Below are positions 1-17,299 of a stretch of 64,000 bases of DNA, in pieces. The notes beneath the pieces are model-generated. The model did no database searches. It was given only the letters and a program-made list of their open reading frames with translations, and was not told the DNA's origin. The position numbers were made by a program, and so were the translations under genes. Position 1 is the stretch's first letter. Every line of letters begins with the position of its first letter. The stretch is from Blasia pusilla (taxonomy: Eukaryota; Marchantiophyta; Marchantiopsida; Blasiales): positions 3,410,001 to 3,474,000 of the forward strand of contig CM114272.1 in assembly GCA_050084515.1 (NCBI GenBank), in the 5' to 3' direction.

Positions 1-539
1 ACCAAAACGAAGTGTAGGAACAGCCATACGGATTGCAGTGTGGATAGGGAACATTCCAACAGCAGAAGAGGCGTGCTGAATATCGTGTTCGATAGATATA
101 TGGGACTACTGTATTCTGCAAATGCTTCCCAGTTGATACTGCAAGTAGTTCGGACAACTGCAGTTGGTAGTATCTGGGGACGACGCTAGGCGCAGGTTCC
201 ACTTGCTGCACGACGGAGATCTGGGGCCATCGAACGGCCCGGAGCGATCTTGGACCCAGTGACCGGCTATAACAGGCTGTCATCTAAAGAAGGTAGAATC
301 TCGGATCGGACTTGATTTCTGACTGGTTAAGGACCCATCCCCGCCGCATCCCATGATGGGGATTAGCCCAGGGCCCCAGCCCCAAAATGGACGTTGCAGA
401 TTCGGTATTCAATCGTTCGCCTCCTCTCGCCTCAATATTTTCTGGAACCGCCTGGAAAGAAGTCAAGAAAATGGTTTGCGCTTTTACCGGCTACGATTGA
501 GATGGAGTTGGCCGGACTCAACCTCAGGGTCGTTTTATC

Positions 540-618
540 GTGAGAAATGGTACATTACCGGTGAGAAATGTTACATTACCGGTGAGAAATGTTACATTTC
601 TGGTGAGAAATGTTCCTG
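540..618. repeat. 21-bp tandem repeat, about 3.8 copies
   Basis: Units start at 540, 561, 582 and 603, and each opens with GTGAGAAATG. The first three are 21 bp and differ at only a few bases; the last is cut short. Because the period is a multiple of three, an open frame runs through it on the + strand and gives a repeated GEKCYIT-like peptide. No other coding evidence supports that frame, so I treat it as a minisatellite. Confidence 0.85.
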
Positions 619-1722
619 ATTCCGGCCGGCTATTTAGATACATATATACTCACGTAACCCCGGTTTTCCCCGGACACTGCCATGGACTCGATGGCTGCTC
701 TTACCGACTCGCCGAAAAGGCATCGCCGTGGCAGTCGAGTGGCGCTCCGGTGAATCTTGGCTAGGAAATTTTTGGGCCATTAGACGGGCTAGCGGCTATC
801 CAAGCCCAGTCTCCTCGGGGTCGTAGTGTCTCGTCTAGTTATCGCGTGTCGCGGGACGGTGTGGTGCGAATATGCGCTTTGAGCTTGCGGTCGCGCTATG
901 GCAGGTTTAGGTCCAACAGCCAAGAACCTCACTCTTGAAGTACCGGAGGAGTGCTGATATCCTCGGTGGGCGTCCGTGGTCCCACTCTTATCCGGCCGCT
1001 CGGGAAGCCGATCTGTGCGGACGTGTCGGGCAATGGCAGATATCTTCCCTCCGGGCCCACCACGGGGAACCCTGCGGCAGTGCAGGCTGAGCAATCCGGC
1101 TCCCAGTACTTAAACCACCAGGTTTCTATCGTGTTTTGGTACCGTCGCATTCGCGATCGGAGTCTCCTCACTCACAAATATTCTGTACTTTCTTTGAATC
1201 GTCGAATTTTAAGCCGAACTCCTCAATCGTGCTCTTCTTGTTTTTAAAGTGTTACTGTGCTGCCGAAATTTGGTGGGAACTCACAATTTGTGGGTCGATA
1301 GGGATGGAGGAATTAGAAATTGAGGTGCCCTGAGTTCCGTAATATTTCCGGGGACGAGTTTCTTCGATTGGATGGCTTTGAATAGATAAGGGATCACACA
1401 CGCTAATTTTGAGAAGTGGTGCCGTTTACTGCGATTTCCACCCTCGAGCGTTGAAATTGTGAAGAAGTTTGCGCTAGGGTTTTCCTCGGAAGCGATTTGC
1501 TTCGATATAAGATGCGATTGATGCGGCGTTGGACGAGGTGAGCTTACCGTAAGTGTGCAGAAGCATTTAGTTACTCACAAAGGTCCATTGGAGTACAGCG
1601 GCCTCAGGAATAGAGCTTCTCAGAGAGCCAAGTGCCGACCATATTCCTCGGGGGCAGCTTTACTGCGTTCAAATTTCCATCGGTCGTCTGCAGGTCCGTA
1701 ATTTGCAAATAACATTGTCTCT

Positions 1723-1935
1723 CATCCACCATAGTACTGTTTCCCCATGCACTGAAGCTTTTGAAGCTTTTGGTGGAGATTTTTCTCTATTATCTTTTCG
1801 CTACACCTAATAGTGTTCCATGTTCGAGGACTGGCACACCTACCATCCACCATAGTTTTATTTCCCGATGCACTGAGTAGCCTTTCGCTATACCTAACAG
1901 GTCTCTATATTTAAGGACTGCCATGAGATTTTCTC
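1723..1935. repeat. imperfect direct duplication, two copies
   Basis: Copy 1 starts at 1723 and copy 2 at 1844, both with CATCCACCATAGT. Both go on to a shared CCCNATGCACTGA block, a CTTTTCGCTA/CTTTCGCTA block, a CACCTAATAG/TACCTAACAG block and an AGGACTG block. Copy 1 carries about 30 extra bases with a repeated AAGCTTTTG. The copies are diverged but clearly related. Confidence 0.7.
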
Positions 1936-3111
1936 AATTTCATAGTGTCGATACTCACGAACGCGTTAAATAGACGATGTCTTCCGCTTCGGTCTCATCA
2001 ACATTCAATTTGAATTTTTTGTGAGACTGACTTTAGAGAGAAAGACAGACATAGAGAGAATTTCGTATCCAGAACCGTAAACCCCGCCTACCGCCTCGGT
2101 TGGAGAGATGGCATCCTGCCAAGATGCTAAGAAAGATCAAGAGCGAGGAAATAGGCTTGGTGAGGATTCTTTTAAAATTCTGCTCCGAAAACCTGACCTG
2201 ACGTTGGGATTTGTAGTAATTTGCTAGCCATCTGGGTATGAACTCAGGTATGGAGAGAGTTGAATCGATGTAGTAATTTGTTGTAGGTTGTATGTACATG
2301 ACTTTCCGGAGCTACAAATATTCTTGCCCACGATCGAAAACAATCAACTCGTTAGCTAATTCGAACTTTGTGTTAAGTTCTCATGTTTTCTGACAATGTT
2401 CTCCAGTGAATAGCCTTCCAGCCTCTAATTTCAGTTTCGCAAATTATAATTAAATGAATTTCTTCATGACATCGCAATGATGAAGGTCCGGCCACCTCGA
2501 CGTGGGGCTAGCTCATTCCAATCTCTTAAACTTGTAGTCACAGAATGTCCATATTTGAGGCATACTGAAAAGACCAGTTCGAGAATATGTGCAACGGATA
2601 TTGCACTCGTTCTCGGAAGAGTCATCTCTTGGAGTAGTGCAAAGAGCTATTTTTTCGTTCTAGATTTTTTCGTGAATCCAATACTCGCTGTTGCCACCTA
2701 CTGTGTTTTCCAATCCACTCATTATTTCAAACAGGGTCAAGCTCAGTGCGTGAATTGCCTAGGTGTGAGTGGGAACGCTCCCGTCCACGTTTGCCTAAGG
2801 TGTGAAAAAGAAAAAGATGACTTTGGAGAGCACAAGCAAGAGACTTATAGCGGCCCCGCTCACAGACAAGCAATGGTCACAGATGGGAGTAGATGACCAA
2901 TTTTTTAGGGTGACTTGAACTTCTGAATGCTTACTTTATCCCATCTAACCTTGAATGTCGTCTCAATGGATTTGAGTTTAGAAAATGGTGAGAGAATAGC
3001 TCACGAAATTACGTACGTGAAAGGATGGTGCTAATGAGTGTGCATCGCTATCCTTCAATCCTGCCGGAATTGCTTGGTGCAGTTGTAGCTGGACGATCCA
3101 AGTGAGTGTAG

Positions 3112-4900
3112 ATGGGAGGAGAAACTGTCGAAGTGACGAACGACCCGTTTCCGCCCCCGCCCGGCCCGTTCGATCCAACATGGGCATCATTGGAGAAGTA
3201 CAAGATCCCGCGCTGGTACCAGGAGGACAAGTTCGGCATCTTCATCCACTGGGGCGTCTACTCCGTGCCCGCGTTCGGCAGCGAGTGGTATCCGCGCAAC
3301 ATGTACATCGAAAACTCTAGTGAATTCTCGCATCACCTTTCCACGTACGGCCCGCACACCGAATTCGGATACAAAGACTTCATCCCGCAGCTCACGGCCG
3401 CCAACTTCGACCCCCACGCCTGGGCCGATCTCTTCCGCGAAGCCGGCGCGCGCTTCGTGGTCCCCGTCGCCGAGCACCACGACGGATTCTCTATGTACAA
3501 CTCATCTATCTCCAGGTGGAATGCCCTCAAATTGGGTCCCAGGAGGGACGTCATCGGCGAGCTCGGATCCGCAGTGCGCGATCGGGGTCTCGTGTTCGGG
3601 GTGTCCTGTCACAGGGCGGAGCACTGGTGGTTCTTCAACGGCGGCTGGAGCTTCCCGTCCGACGTCCAAGACCCGCGATTCCAGGACCTCTACGGTCCAG
3701 CGATGCACGAGGACGAGCAACCGGACGCTGCATTCCTCGAAGACTGGTTGGCCCGGTGCTGCGAGTTAGTGGACAAGTACCAACCTCAGGTCATTTGTTC
3801 CACCTTTCCTCATTCTCACAAAATCTATATTAGAGGACGCAGTTTTTCGCAACTGCTCCTCCGTGACACGCGTAATTACTTTTTTTTAAGAGTACTTTTC
3901 ACTTATGGGTGATCATGCGAAGAGAACTCTTCAAATAAAGCAATTAATAACTATGACTGAAAAAAAATAAAAAATCCAAAAATGGAATCTCGAACAGTAA
4001 GTGGTTACCGCAACAGTATTCAGAATACTAATTTCCGCGACCATTTCTTTCCGCGGAAATCCTCACGAGCCCCGTCGGAGGCTCACCCTACGTTTAAGTA
4101 CCTCTACGCAGGTTTTCTACTTTGACTGGTGGATCCAAGAACCGGCTTTCAAGCCTTACCTTCGGCGCTTCGCGGCTCATTACTATAATCGCGGGGCCGA
4201 GTGGGGCAAGGGTGTGGCAATCGACTACAAGTTCGACGCCTTCCCGGAGCGGGCGGCGGTCTTGGACGTGGAGCGGGGTCAGTTAGCGGATATCCGGTCT
4301 CTGTTTTGGCAGACGGATACTTCCGTGTCAAGAAACTCATGGGGTTACGTGAAGAACCAAGATTACAAGGACTACGTAGATTTAATTCATGATCTGGTGG
4401 ATGTGGTTAGCAAGAATGGTGCGCTGTTGTTGAACATCGGGCCGATGCCAGATGGGACCATCCCGGCGGTGGAGCAGACCATGTTACGTGAAGTCGGGGC
4501 GTGGCTGAAGTTGAACGGCGGTGCAATTTACGGCACCCGACCATGGAGGGTTTACGGTGAAGGCCCCACACACGCCACAGGGGGCTCCGATCAACGGCAC
4601 GATCCATTCACTTGTAGGGATATTCGGTTCACTGTCGGCGGTGGTGTTCTGTACGCGACGGCTCTTGTGTGGCCCGACGACGGCGTGCTCACCGTTTGTT
4701 CTCTGGGGAAGGACCTCCGGCTTTACAACGGGGCCATCAAGCGTGTCACCCTGCTGGGGCACGACGGGGAACCTCTGGAATTCCAGCACGACGGCGGTGG
4801 ACTGCGTGTCACTGTCCCAAAGCCTGCCCCCGCCGGGGTAGTCACATGTTCCCTCAAGATAGAGGGCGACGCTGTGTTGGAGCTCACTGACCACAACTAG
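3112..4900 (+). CDS. alpha-L-fucosidase, glycoside hydrolase family 29 (two exons)
   Basis: Hydrolyses terminal alpha-L-fucose from glycans. Exon 1 is 3112-3789 and exon 2 is 4112-4900. The 322-bp intron begins GTCATT and ends TACGCAG, phase 0 on both sides, giving 488 residues. Exon 1 has the GH29 barrel start FGIFIHWGVYS (residues 41-51) and the EHHDGF motif (121-126). Exon 2 opens with VFYFDWW, where Asp231 is the expected nucleophile. Later come a WGY block, NIGPMPDG, the GTRPWRVYGEG strand and a beta-sandwich tail from about residue 380. The pattern matches bacterial and animal FUCA1-type enzymes more than Arabidopsis FUC1. No signal peptide is seen. An in-frame stop, part of a possible GTGTAG splice acceptor, lies just before the ATG, so an upstream signal exon is possible. 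Codon use is GC-rich at third positions. Confidence 0.9.
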
Positions 4901-6166
4901 AGGATGACGGGACCTTCGTTCTGGGCAGCCTCTCGGGTTTTCCACGCTCTTCTTAGACCGACCTGTTATCTTGGACGGCATACTTGGAGTTCTTTCCGAA
5001 GTCTGCGGACAAAAAGTCCATGTTTATGTGCCGCTCAGCATTGACTCAGTTATGAATCCATATGATGCGGATTTATGGGAGACAATATTTTTCCCTGCGT
5101 ATAGGCCAAGTTCGCACCTCTCGTATTTTTTGAAAAACAGCCTTCTACTGTCGTCCTTTTCTTTTTCGCATCATGTAAAATCTCTTATGAAACGTCGAAA
5201 AGGTTCCTCGTGGATTTACATGGAATGGATAGCGCACAATGCTGTTCACAAAAATTTATAGATCTAACGCACTCTTTCACCGGTGTTATCACTACCTCTT
5301 TCATTGGTTTCGTTTACTGTTGGTTGTAGATCACATTTTCTCGACTAGATCGCACCAAGGGATGGTGAAATAGTAATGCCGGTCATTGTCTTCGTTGCGA
5401 GGCTAGTGGACTTGGTGAACCGGGGTTCCCTGGCCAATCCGAAGCACTAAGTGAGGGGGTTCAATGAAACGCAAGTATGTGTGCATGGTCCACTCATTTG
5501 CATTTAACTAACATGGCCCTCTAATATTTTGAGATCAGGGTTGCCATAATTCAAAAATTGGGATCATTCTAAAAAAGCTGTAAAAAGATTGTATAATGAA
5601 AAAAAGATAACTAGGGCATTGGTTTCTTTCCTTGGATTACATTAAAACATGTGTTGAAAGAGGTTGAATTTCGTTTTGCCAGTAAAGGCGAACATCGTAA
5701 AAAATTTACATCTATAAATCTTAGGTAGACATTTACGAGTTATTTTTCAGACTTATCCCTATTATTTGATTGAGTTCCTATCAAAGCGAATTTCTTTCGC
5801 AGATTTATTACTACGGACGAGAATTTTCTTGATTTTAGATTTCCTAAGAAAACGTTTCAATATGAAACATAAACTCTTCCGATGCGCACAAACTTTTAAC
5901 ATTCCATTTCCATATCAAAACATAACTTCTCCTAATCACCCCATGAACCTCATGCGGATGGAATATTCGCACGAGCATCCCACTGATGGAATATTCTCAG
6001 TAATGTTCGAGTTAGAGCATGCCTCATATGCTGGTCGTATTGGCCGCGCAGGTGCGCCATCGATGCCCACCAATCTCCGTGTCCGACGTATCTGAGTGAG
6101 ACCCGTCAGCATGCATCGTGGATCTCGGAGATGGATCGTCGATCTGGCGGTGGAGTCCGGAGCTCG
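4901..6166. other. intergenic region between convergent genes
   Basis: No coding region recognised. It must hold the 3' ends of the fucosidase (+) and the peroxidase (-). It is mostly AT-rich from about 5500 to 5930. A short direct repeat with the core GATGGAATATTC occurs at about 5956 and 5986. Confidence 0.5.
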
Positions 6167-9978
<3,812 letters not shown>

Positions 9979-12900
9979 ATGTATTTACGTGCAATTGAAT
10001 TGGAGATACCTTCGTAGCTACCTTGCAAGTACTGCCCAAGCTATTTTTCTTTTTTATATTACTTGAAGGGACTGGACAGACAGGAACTATGGGTCCTCCT
10101 CGTGACAGTCCACTTCTTTCCTGTATGCACGAAAAAACCATTCAATGGAGTATCGTGAGTCTTACGACTTCACTATTACGAGACTTTACGTTAGTCAACC
10201 ACTTCAGATTTATGATGTCTAGCCTCATTATACACCAGAGCAAACGAAGGAACTATCTCATGGTAAATGATTTCTGATCGTTCAATTACCAGAACCAAAT
10301 ACCATTGAGATAAGAGACTATAGACATATGCTATCACTTCAGTAGAATCCGATAGTTTAGAACCACAATTCAATGACAGAAGTCTCAATTCTATGGAGAA
10401 ACGTTTGCAATCAGAAATGAATTGCAGAGAGCTCCAGCTGTACTACTATTGCTTGCAAGCAAATGGTGACGATAGATAACTCCAAGTCTAAACACAAGCA
10501 TGTCTGAATGACACTGAACTTCAGTCCTACGTCCTATTTCTTGAAAGCACAAATCAACGACAACAGAGAACATCGAATTCAACTCGACCTTCATCAAATC
10601 AAAATCGAGTGATCTCAAGTGAGAAGAGACAAAAGAGAGCGTCCATGTAAGAATCATGATAAATCGAGTCACAAGGTTAATCATATCCATTCAACCTTGA
10701 GGATGGATGCATAGACGGGGATGGATTAATCGAGTACATGGGTTAAATGAAGCAAGTCCATCGACCTCCACATCACCACATATATTAATATCCAGCAAAC
10801 AAGGCAATAAAACATGCTGAATATACTAAATCCCACAATTTCACCCCAAAAGATCACAACATATCCTAGCAGACCAAGAGATCCTGCTTGAGCTCGGCCC
10901 ATAGTTCGCTCATTCTGGAGGGATATCTACTACGGCGTTCTAGTTAAATTCACATGTCTTCGCAAGAAATTACAACACATGCAAGAAAGGCAACCAAGCT
11001 CAAACTCATAAACTTTGGACTGTTGAATTAGCCTAATCAATCTTCGAATTCAAATCCAACCTAGTACAGCAGAGAGAATTCTAATAAATCCAGGTTAACA
11101 TCCACATTTCCATTCATCCATTGATGCATTCATTCAATGTATGAAAGTGCGCTTCAAGACGGATTTTGCTCACAAAGAGATCAAGATCCCCTGCGTAGAG
11201 CGTACCGCTGGCCTCCGGATACGACTCAGCAGTCGCTGGCCGCATGGGAACTTATATGCGTTTCGGGTGCTCTATCGCTGGAGCTGCAGTTTCATCGGTG
11301 GTCGGTCCCATGGTCGTCGTGACGCTACATGAATTCCAAGAGTCCTGTTCACGCACATACGCCTGCCATTTTTGTACCGCGGGTCCGATGGGACTAAGTT
11401 GCAAAGAGGGCTATGGCATCGCACCTCCCTCTCTCTGGTCCCGTTTAGTGTTGGCTTTCTCATGAAAGCAAAAGGAATAATTAGCTGGATAAATTGGCCG
11501 GATGACGGCGCCAGGAAAACACCCGGAATAGAAATAAAAGTACTTGGGAGAATGCGTAACAAAGTTAAAGTGGGAGAAGCCTAAAACCTGATTCCATCCA
11601 CCAGCAGAACAGAATATCCCAGCTACACTAACCATTAATATGAAAATATATGATCGACAAACGAGAGAAATGGCGCTCGCATTATATTTTCTTGTATAAA
11701 ATGTGACGCCTAGAACCCGAGTTTTCTCTCACCGACAGAAAATAGAAAAATAATACAAGCCACGACTATACATGCGTGTCTACTACGAAGGAAAAGGCCC
11801 TCTAGAATTAAGTGAAGTTTGTTTCCTGAATATTAAAAAATTCAAATTTGAAGGCTAAATAGGAAATAACTATTTATTTGTGATGACTATATACATAGAC
11901 AACACCTCTGCATTGCGAGGACAGGGGCCACCTCAGGTATCCATCGACAGATCCACACTCCTCTTTTAGGTAGGATTCCAATGCTCATACTTATACTGGT
12001 AGCATAGCCAACTTCTAGCTGGAATGCTCGGGAAATCCGCAGCTCGGCCGATCGGAGCGCATCGCCATGTACATACCTTCCTCTGGAAAATCAATCGGTG
12101 AAGGGTCGATGCAGGATAGCCCACGCTTCATTACTGCGAGCGAGCGAGGGAGTGAGTGAGGAGAAGAAGGTGTGGAAGTTGAGAATAGAGTGAAGGAGTT
12201 TTCGCTTTGAGGTCTGGGCGTACGCTCCTCGCGCTGAAAGTCAGGAGCTTTCTGGCGATCGATCTGGACGAAGCTATACAGCGTTTCTTTGCAGACGCAC
12301 CTGATCAACCCTATGCACAAGCTCCAGAGTTTGAGATTGAAATCTGGTTCCAGATCAAGAGGCGCCAGGCGCAAATGGGAAGGGGTCGCATTAGAAGGAG
12401 TCAGTTCTGTCACTCTAGTTACATGTGTTCCCGATGGCTTGGATTTTTTCTAGGAATTGGAATTGACTGAAATTGTGAGGCTCCATGCAGAATTAGAAGA
12501 TCTGACAGTCGGGGAGCATGGTCCTCCTCCGCTCAATTGCGATGGAACCTGCAGTTAATGCTGGGTTTTGGGGCTCAATCATATCAACGATAAAACGCAT
12601 GACGTACCATTCCAACAAAAGGGTATGCGCTTTTATTATTTCTTCTATCTAGCCAGGTTCATGCACAACCTCTATATGTACCAAAATCTCCCATGGAATC
12701 ACGGTATTTGGCATATATTTCTTGAGTCTGCATGCAGTTCTTTACTTCACAATACCGATCACCCCATCAGCACCTACCCGTACTTTTGGATGATAATACG
12801 TACTAGGTAGTGTGAGATCCTATCAAGATGACTGAAGAATCGCTAGCGCTAGTAGCAAAAAAGGCTGTCACTCGATTATATGAGTCGTTCTAATGACGAC

Positions 12901-14380
12901 CTCTCATGCACGTACTTCACCTTTAATCTTCATGGCCAGTCATTATTCAGAGATCATTGTATGGACGTGAGCTGCTTTGATTTGTATGGAGATCACGGAA
13001 GCGCTAGTTTCATCAGGGGAAAAATCAATACATACGTATGGGATTATTACGTCGATTGCACTCGAATTTTTCTTGAGAGATGAAATAGATCTTAAACAAA
13101 ATTTGACACGTGGGCAGACACTTGAGGAGAGCTCTGGTCTCATCATGAGAGATGAAGTCCTGATATCGAGTTTTGAGGGTAACGATTTGCAGACTTTTGA
13201 TCGAGAGACGGATAGATCGTTTGGGGACAGCTGAGATTTAGATTGTGAGCCATCAATCTGGAGTTTGAAATCCGTTCTCCTCTTTCTGGCAATTTCAATT
13301 TCTAAAGTGTTCTTGTTGACGGATGTCGAGCTGAAGTTCATCTCTCCTCAAGTTCGTTGAGACAGCTGAGAAATATCAACTCCATATTTCCTCTCTCCTT
13401 GAAATGGGGATTTCCACTTTTCCTACTATCTTCCCAGGTTTTCATTTTATGAAGATCATCTACGACGAGAGCTGATATTATGATCCTCTCTCGTAACCTG
13501 ATGTTTGCCTCCGTTTTCTGGATTTTATAGATTATCTGCTCATGTTTTAATGATTGAGAGATCACATGTAGTTTGGATGTTCCCCCTTGGTTCATAAGTT
13601 TACTACTGCCCCCTTTCAAGATCGGTATCCCCCGGTGATTTATAGATGAGTTGAACTTGAGAGCTTCTTGGTGGAATCACAAGAGTCGTCCTTTAATACT
13701 CGTTGTTTGGATCTAGGATGCATGAAGTGGTGATGCCATTAGATTAATTCTTCAACTGAGTTTGTAGACTTAAAATCCGACTTAAAATGACTATGGATAG
13801 TGCTAACATTGAACCAGAACTTGATCTTCAATTCCTCACGTCTATAGTTCACCCTGTAGACACTGGATCAAATCTGACAAGCTGCCTTCCTTGCGTTCAT
13901 TATGTAAGTGAGTCCTCATCAGATCTGCCTCAGTAGATGCCCCAAAGTTTCCATATTCGTTGGGGTCTGGTGAAGGTGCTGTTGCGATAATTTGGGTGCA
14001 TGTGCAGAGTCAAGGGCAAGGTCCGGGCAGTTTTTTCTGGGCAACCCGCATATATCCGGACCTTCCACGCACATAAGAAAATTCGTTTAGAGCTAAGAAA
14101 ATTTTAAGGCGGTTAATTTCTGAGATAATTTTTATAATGGGAACTTTTCTTTTCGTTTTCCCACTACGCTGCTTTTCAACTCTCTTTTTCTCTCCATTTT
14201 CCACTTCAATTTTGATTTGACCAAGTACTACATGCAATTCAAATCTATGTTAGAATAGATCCGAACCTAGCCTCCCACCAGTTCGGAGCCCAAAGGATCT
14301 TACCCACTATCTTAAACATCTCAATCTCATTTGTTGTTTCTATTGGAGGATCAGCAAAATACTTATAAGGGTTCCGTGGT
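9979..14380. other. intergenic region, no gene recognised
   Basis: Apart from the candidate peroxidase promoter I see no recognisable gene or mobile element. Several open frames of 60-130 codons occur on both strands (for example 12015-12413 minus and 12977-13234 plus), but none has family motifs, splice continuity or consistent composition. The stretch is moderately AT-rich with no clear tandem repeats. Confidence 0.5.
10051..10060 (-). promoter_or_regulatory. candidate TATA box of the peroxidase
   Basis: On the minus strand this reads AATATAAAAA, about 75 bp upstream of the peroxidase ATG at 9978. A start site some 30 bp downstream would give a leader of roughly 45 bases. Position and sequence fit a TATA box; there is no direct evidence of use. 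Confidence 0.4.
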
Positions 14381-14384
14381 ACTA

Positions 14385-16325
14385 TTCCTCTAGAGCATCC
14401 ACATGTTTTGTCATCAATCTATTACGACTTTTAGTCTTAATAGTATTATGAATAGAGAAAGCTCTCTCACAAATAACTGCACACACATATTGTACTCTAG
14501 CAATATTAGCTAACACAAGAAGGTTATAAAACTTCCATTGCAAAGATGGTCAACTTACCATAGACCACAAGCCTTGAAAGTTTTGGTCTTTCCACTCAGT
14601 TGTGGACATGAGTTTGAATGATTGAAATCGTATTTCATTGCTCCAGGGTTTATAAGAGCATGCTGTAAATGACCCGTCACTAGTAGTGCCACTCCAAAAT
14701 GTGCACATAACTCATCTACGTCCTTACAACCCCAACTATTAAGCCCTACTTGCCTTGAAGGCATGTGTAGAGGATTCAATACCCTCGTTGCACAAATCAA
14801 ATTGTTATCTTTAAACCGGTCATGTAAATGTGCACATACACCCTCTGAAAAATTCTTTTGAAAGGTTAAAGCAGATTCCAAGTCCTCTCTCGTCCGATCT
14901 CTCACCATCTCTATGCTATGGAACTTTCTACCCCTTATCTCAGATTGCAGGCGCTTCAGATATCCTCCGAGGGCCAAAATCAGGAAAAATATGGTACCTT
15001 ATATCTTTTGAGAAAGTAGAAGCATTTAAGTGATGGCTTTCCATCACAAAATTTATTGTAATGGAAGCAATTTCAGAATACACTATGCTGCCGATAGTAC
15101 CAACATCTACAAATTTGTATTGAAAAACTTTGCTCAAGTTTGCAAGAATTGAAAAAATATCAGCTAGAAAATACAATTGGTAGATCATTTGAAATGATCT
15201 CAACCTGTTGTATAGATTAGTAGCATTACCATCATCCTCGGAAGGCAAAATATCCCTGAAATATCTAAGAATAGATTCCAACGAATGACACAAGGTAGTT
15301 ACTGCTTGCCTACGTGACAACCAACGAATTTTATGATACCTTTTCATAACCCTCTAGGAGTCATTGAGTTTCTCTTGCAATGTTGCAAGAGCACAATTCC
15401 TCTTGGAAGATCTCCTTAAGTATCCAGCTACAGCATTCAAGATGGAGTCTATATCTCTTGATATCTCCTTCAAAGTTGGTGTTTTGGCTGCTATCAAAGC
15501 AGCCAAGTTGGTCCTATGTGCTACACAATGCACAAAGAGCAGAAAGGGATTTACCTTCTGCTTCAGTTGAGAGGCAACCCCATTTTGACTTCCTACCATA
15601 GTTGAGGCTTCGTCATAGTCAAAAGCTACCATTTTTGTACTCTCAAGCCCTGAATCCTTTATAAACTCAAAAAGAGTACTAGTAATAGCATTGGAGCACT
15701 TCTCTAGACATTGCATCATTCCTAGAAATGAACTCTGAACCTGGCCCTCTTCTAAGTACGTTACAAATACAACCAAGTGCTCTGTTACAGAAATATCCGT
15801 GGACTCATCTATCATAATCCCGACAAAAGGAGACTTCTGCACTTTACTAAGGGTCCTTATGAGAAGAACTTGGCTGATGTAAAAGCACATATCATCGCAG
15901 CTCTTCTCATCCTGGTAGAACTCTCTGGTCAATGAGGCATTCACAAAACACAACAACTTACACAATTTTGGGAATTTTACAAAAGGCAAGGCTTCCCTTG
16001 CAATGAAATATGCAGACTTAAATAAAGTCAATAAAGCTACATCACAAGTTCGATTAGTAGTTGCGATGGCCATGGATCTATTCCCCATGTTAGCAGCCCA
16101 AGAGAGCTTCATATGCTCATTCGATTTGCCATGATCTGTGAAGGCCGAGACCTTACAGTTTATGGCACCGTCCCTTGCAATGAATCTAGTGGGCCTACAA
16201 CAGTGGTCTCAATTTGGAGGAATTCCACTTCCAAAGACAATAGAAACTTGAGTGTTTTGTTTGGTAAGAGGCAAAAAATATTCCAATATCTCAGAGAAAG
16301 ATGAAGGAATATCATGGGCTATCAA
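14385..16325 (-). mobile_element. hAT-superfamily transposase relic (ZMYM1/ZNF862-like), copy 1
   Basis: Broken transposase gene read in segments on the minus strand. About 16325-16113 has a TTF/BED-like finger remnant ending HGKSNEH, with one expected Cys now Ser. 16112-15354 is the catalytic region, including GIMIDESTDISVTEH, GSQNGV and VHCVAHRTNLA. 15347-14940 includes IRWLSRRQAV. 14977-14555 follows, and 14500-14385 has the C-terminal dimerisation block CERAFS, IKTKSRNR, HVDALEE. Segments are separated by stop codons and frameshifts, so it cannot encode a working enzyme. Layout and motifs match the DUF4371/hAT dimerisation proteins common in plants. Terminal inverted repeats were not located. 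Confidence 0.85.
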
Positions 16326-17290
16326 ACTGGTTCTATTATTGGTAGAAAAATCTTCATTTGCTGTTGTCTTGTGATTTAATTGCAGGTTTTGAACCTTGTT
16401 CTTAGGGTTTCTATGAGGAAATAATCCGTCCTATTTCTCGATCGTCTTCCTCCATTGCCGTTCTAGTTGTTGGAACTCCACCTTTGTGCCTCCAGAAGAC
16501 TTGCTTCCCATCTTATCAAAGTACTCAATGTTCTAAGATACACATTTTCTTCACATCGGAAAATACATTCAAGGGTGTGGGTAGTAAGCGCTTTGGATTC
16601 CCAGTAGGGATAAGAGGATAAGGTATCATTTTTCCCAACTAGATACGTGCCGCAAGTAACACATGCGTCCACAAGTTCTATTATCCAAGAAATATAAGAA
16701 ATGTAACACCTTATGAGAACTTCACTTCCGATTAATAGATCAAGCAGAGACTGATCTCTTTCTCCTTGGGAAATTTTTTTGGATGTGGATTAAAAATGAG
16801 AAGTTAAGTCCTATTATGTGAATAGGATCAAGATAGCCCTACAAACTTGCTAACTTTCATCTGCACCCTAAACCATTTTCTAGTATAATGGAGTGTTATT
16901 CAACAATATGTACCTATACAAGAAACTGGAAATGGTTGAGCGAGAGCCAAATATTTGGTTTGTTGTCATGCTCTTGGCAAGCCTATTTTGAAACTATCCA
17001 TTTTTTCGTGGATTAGGCAAAGATAAGATTCGGGATGGCGCACGGATTCTACACGCCAAGTGTAATATAAACTCCTTTGAGACCTTTGCACGTCATCATA
17101 TTCGACTTCCTATTCCTTAATAACAGCCTTCTCATCATTTGTCGATGCAGTATTTCCTAGAGACTTCAACACTGCACACGTCGCACAACGAGAAAAGTTA
17201 TCATTTAATTTGTGAATAGCAACTTTGGAGAAATTTTTTTTGATTTGACTGATAGTTGAATGTTGTGAGAAAATAGAAAGTAACAAAATT
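16326..17290. other. no gene recognised
   Basis: Flank between the hAT relic and the dispersed repeat. The 5' end of the hAT element may extend into 16326-16680, where a minus-strand frame (16672-16463) has a C-x2-C pair, but similarity is too weak to assign. The rest is AT-rich with nothing recognised. Confidence 0.4.
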
Positions 17291-17299
17291 ATTGAAATC

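Larger units (their letters stand above)
1..3111. other. 5' flank, no gene recognised
   Basis: I found no coding region resembling a known family on either strand. The longest open frame, 2477-2896 (+, 139 codons), has two C-x2-C pairs about 18 residues apart but no recognisable domain and no splice context, so it is not called a gene. Two small tandem repeats inside this stretch are listed separately. The stretch may hold the promoter and an unseen 5' exon of the fucosidase that starts at 3112. Confidence 0.5.

Noticed and set aside
2477-2896. 139-codon open frame with two C-x2-C pairs
   Set aside because: No recognised domain, no splice partner and composition like its non-coding surroundings. 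The cysteine spacing alone is not enough to call a zinc finger.
12015-12413. 132-codon minus-strand frame
   Set aside because: No domain, and the frame is opened by low-complexity Ser/Pro-rich sequence; unsupported.
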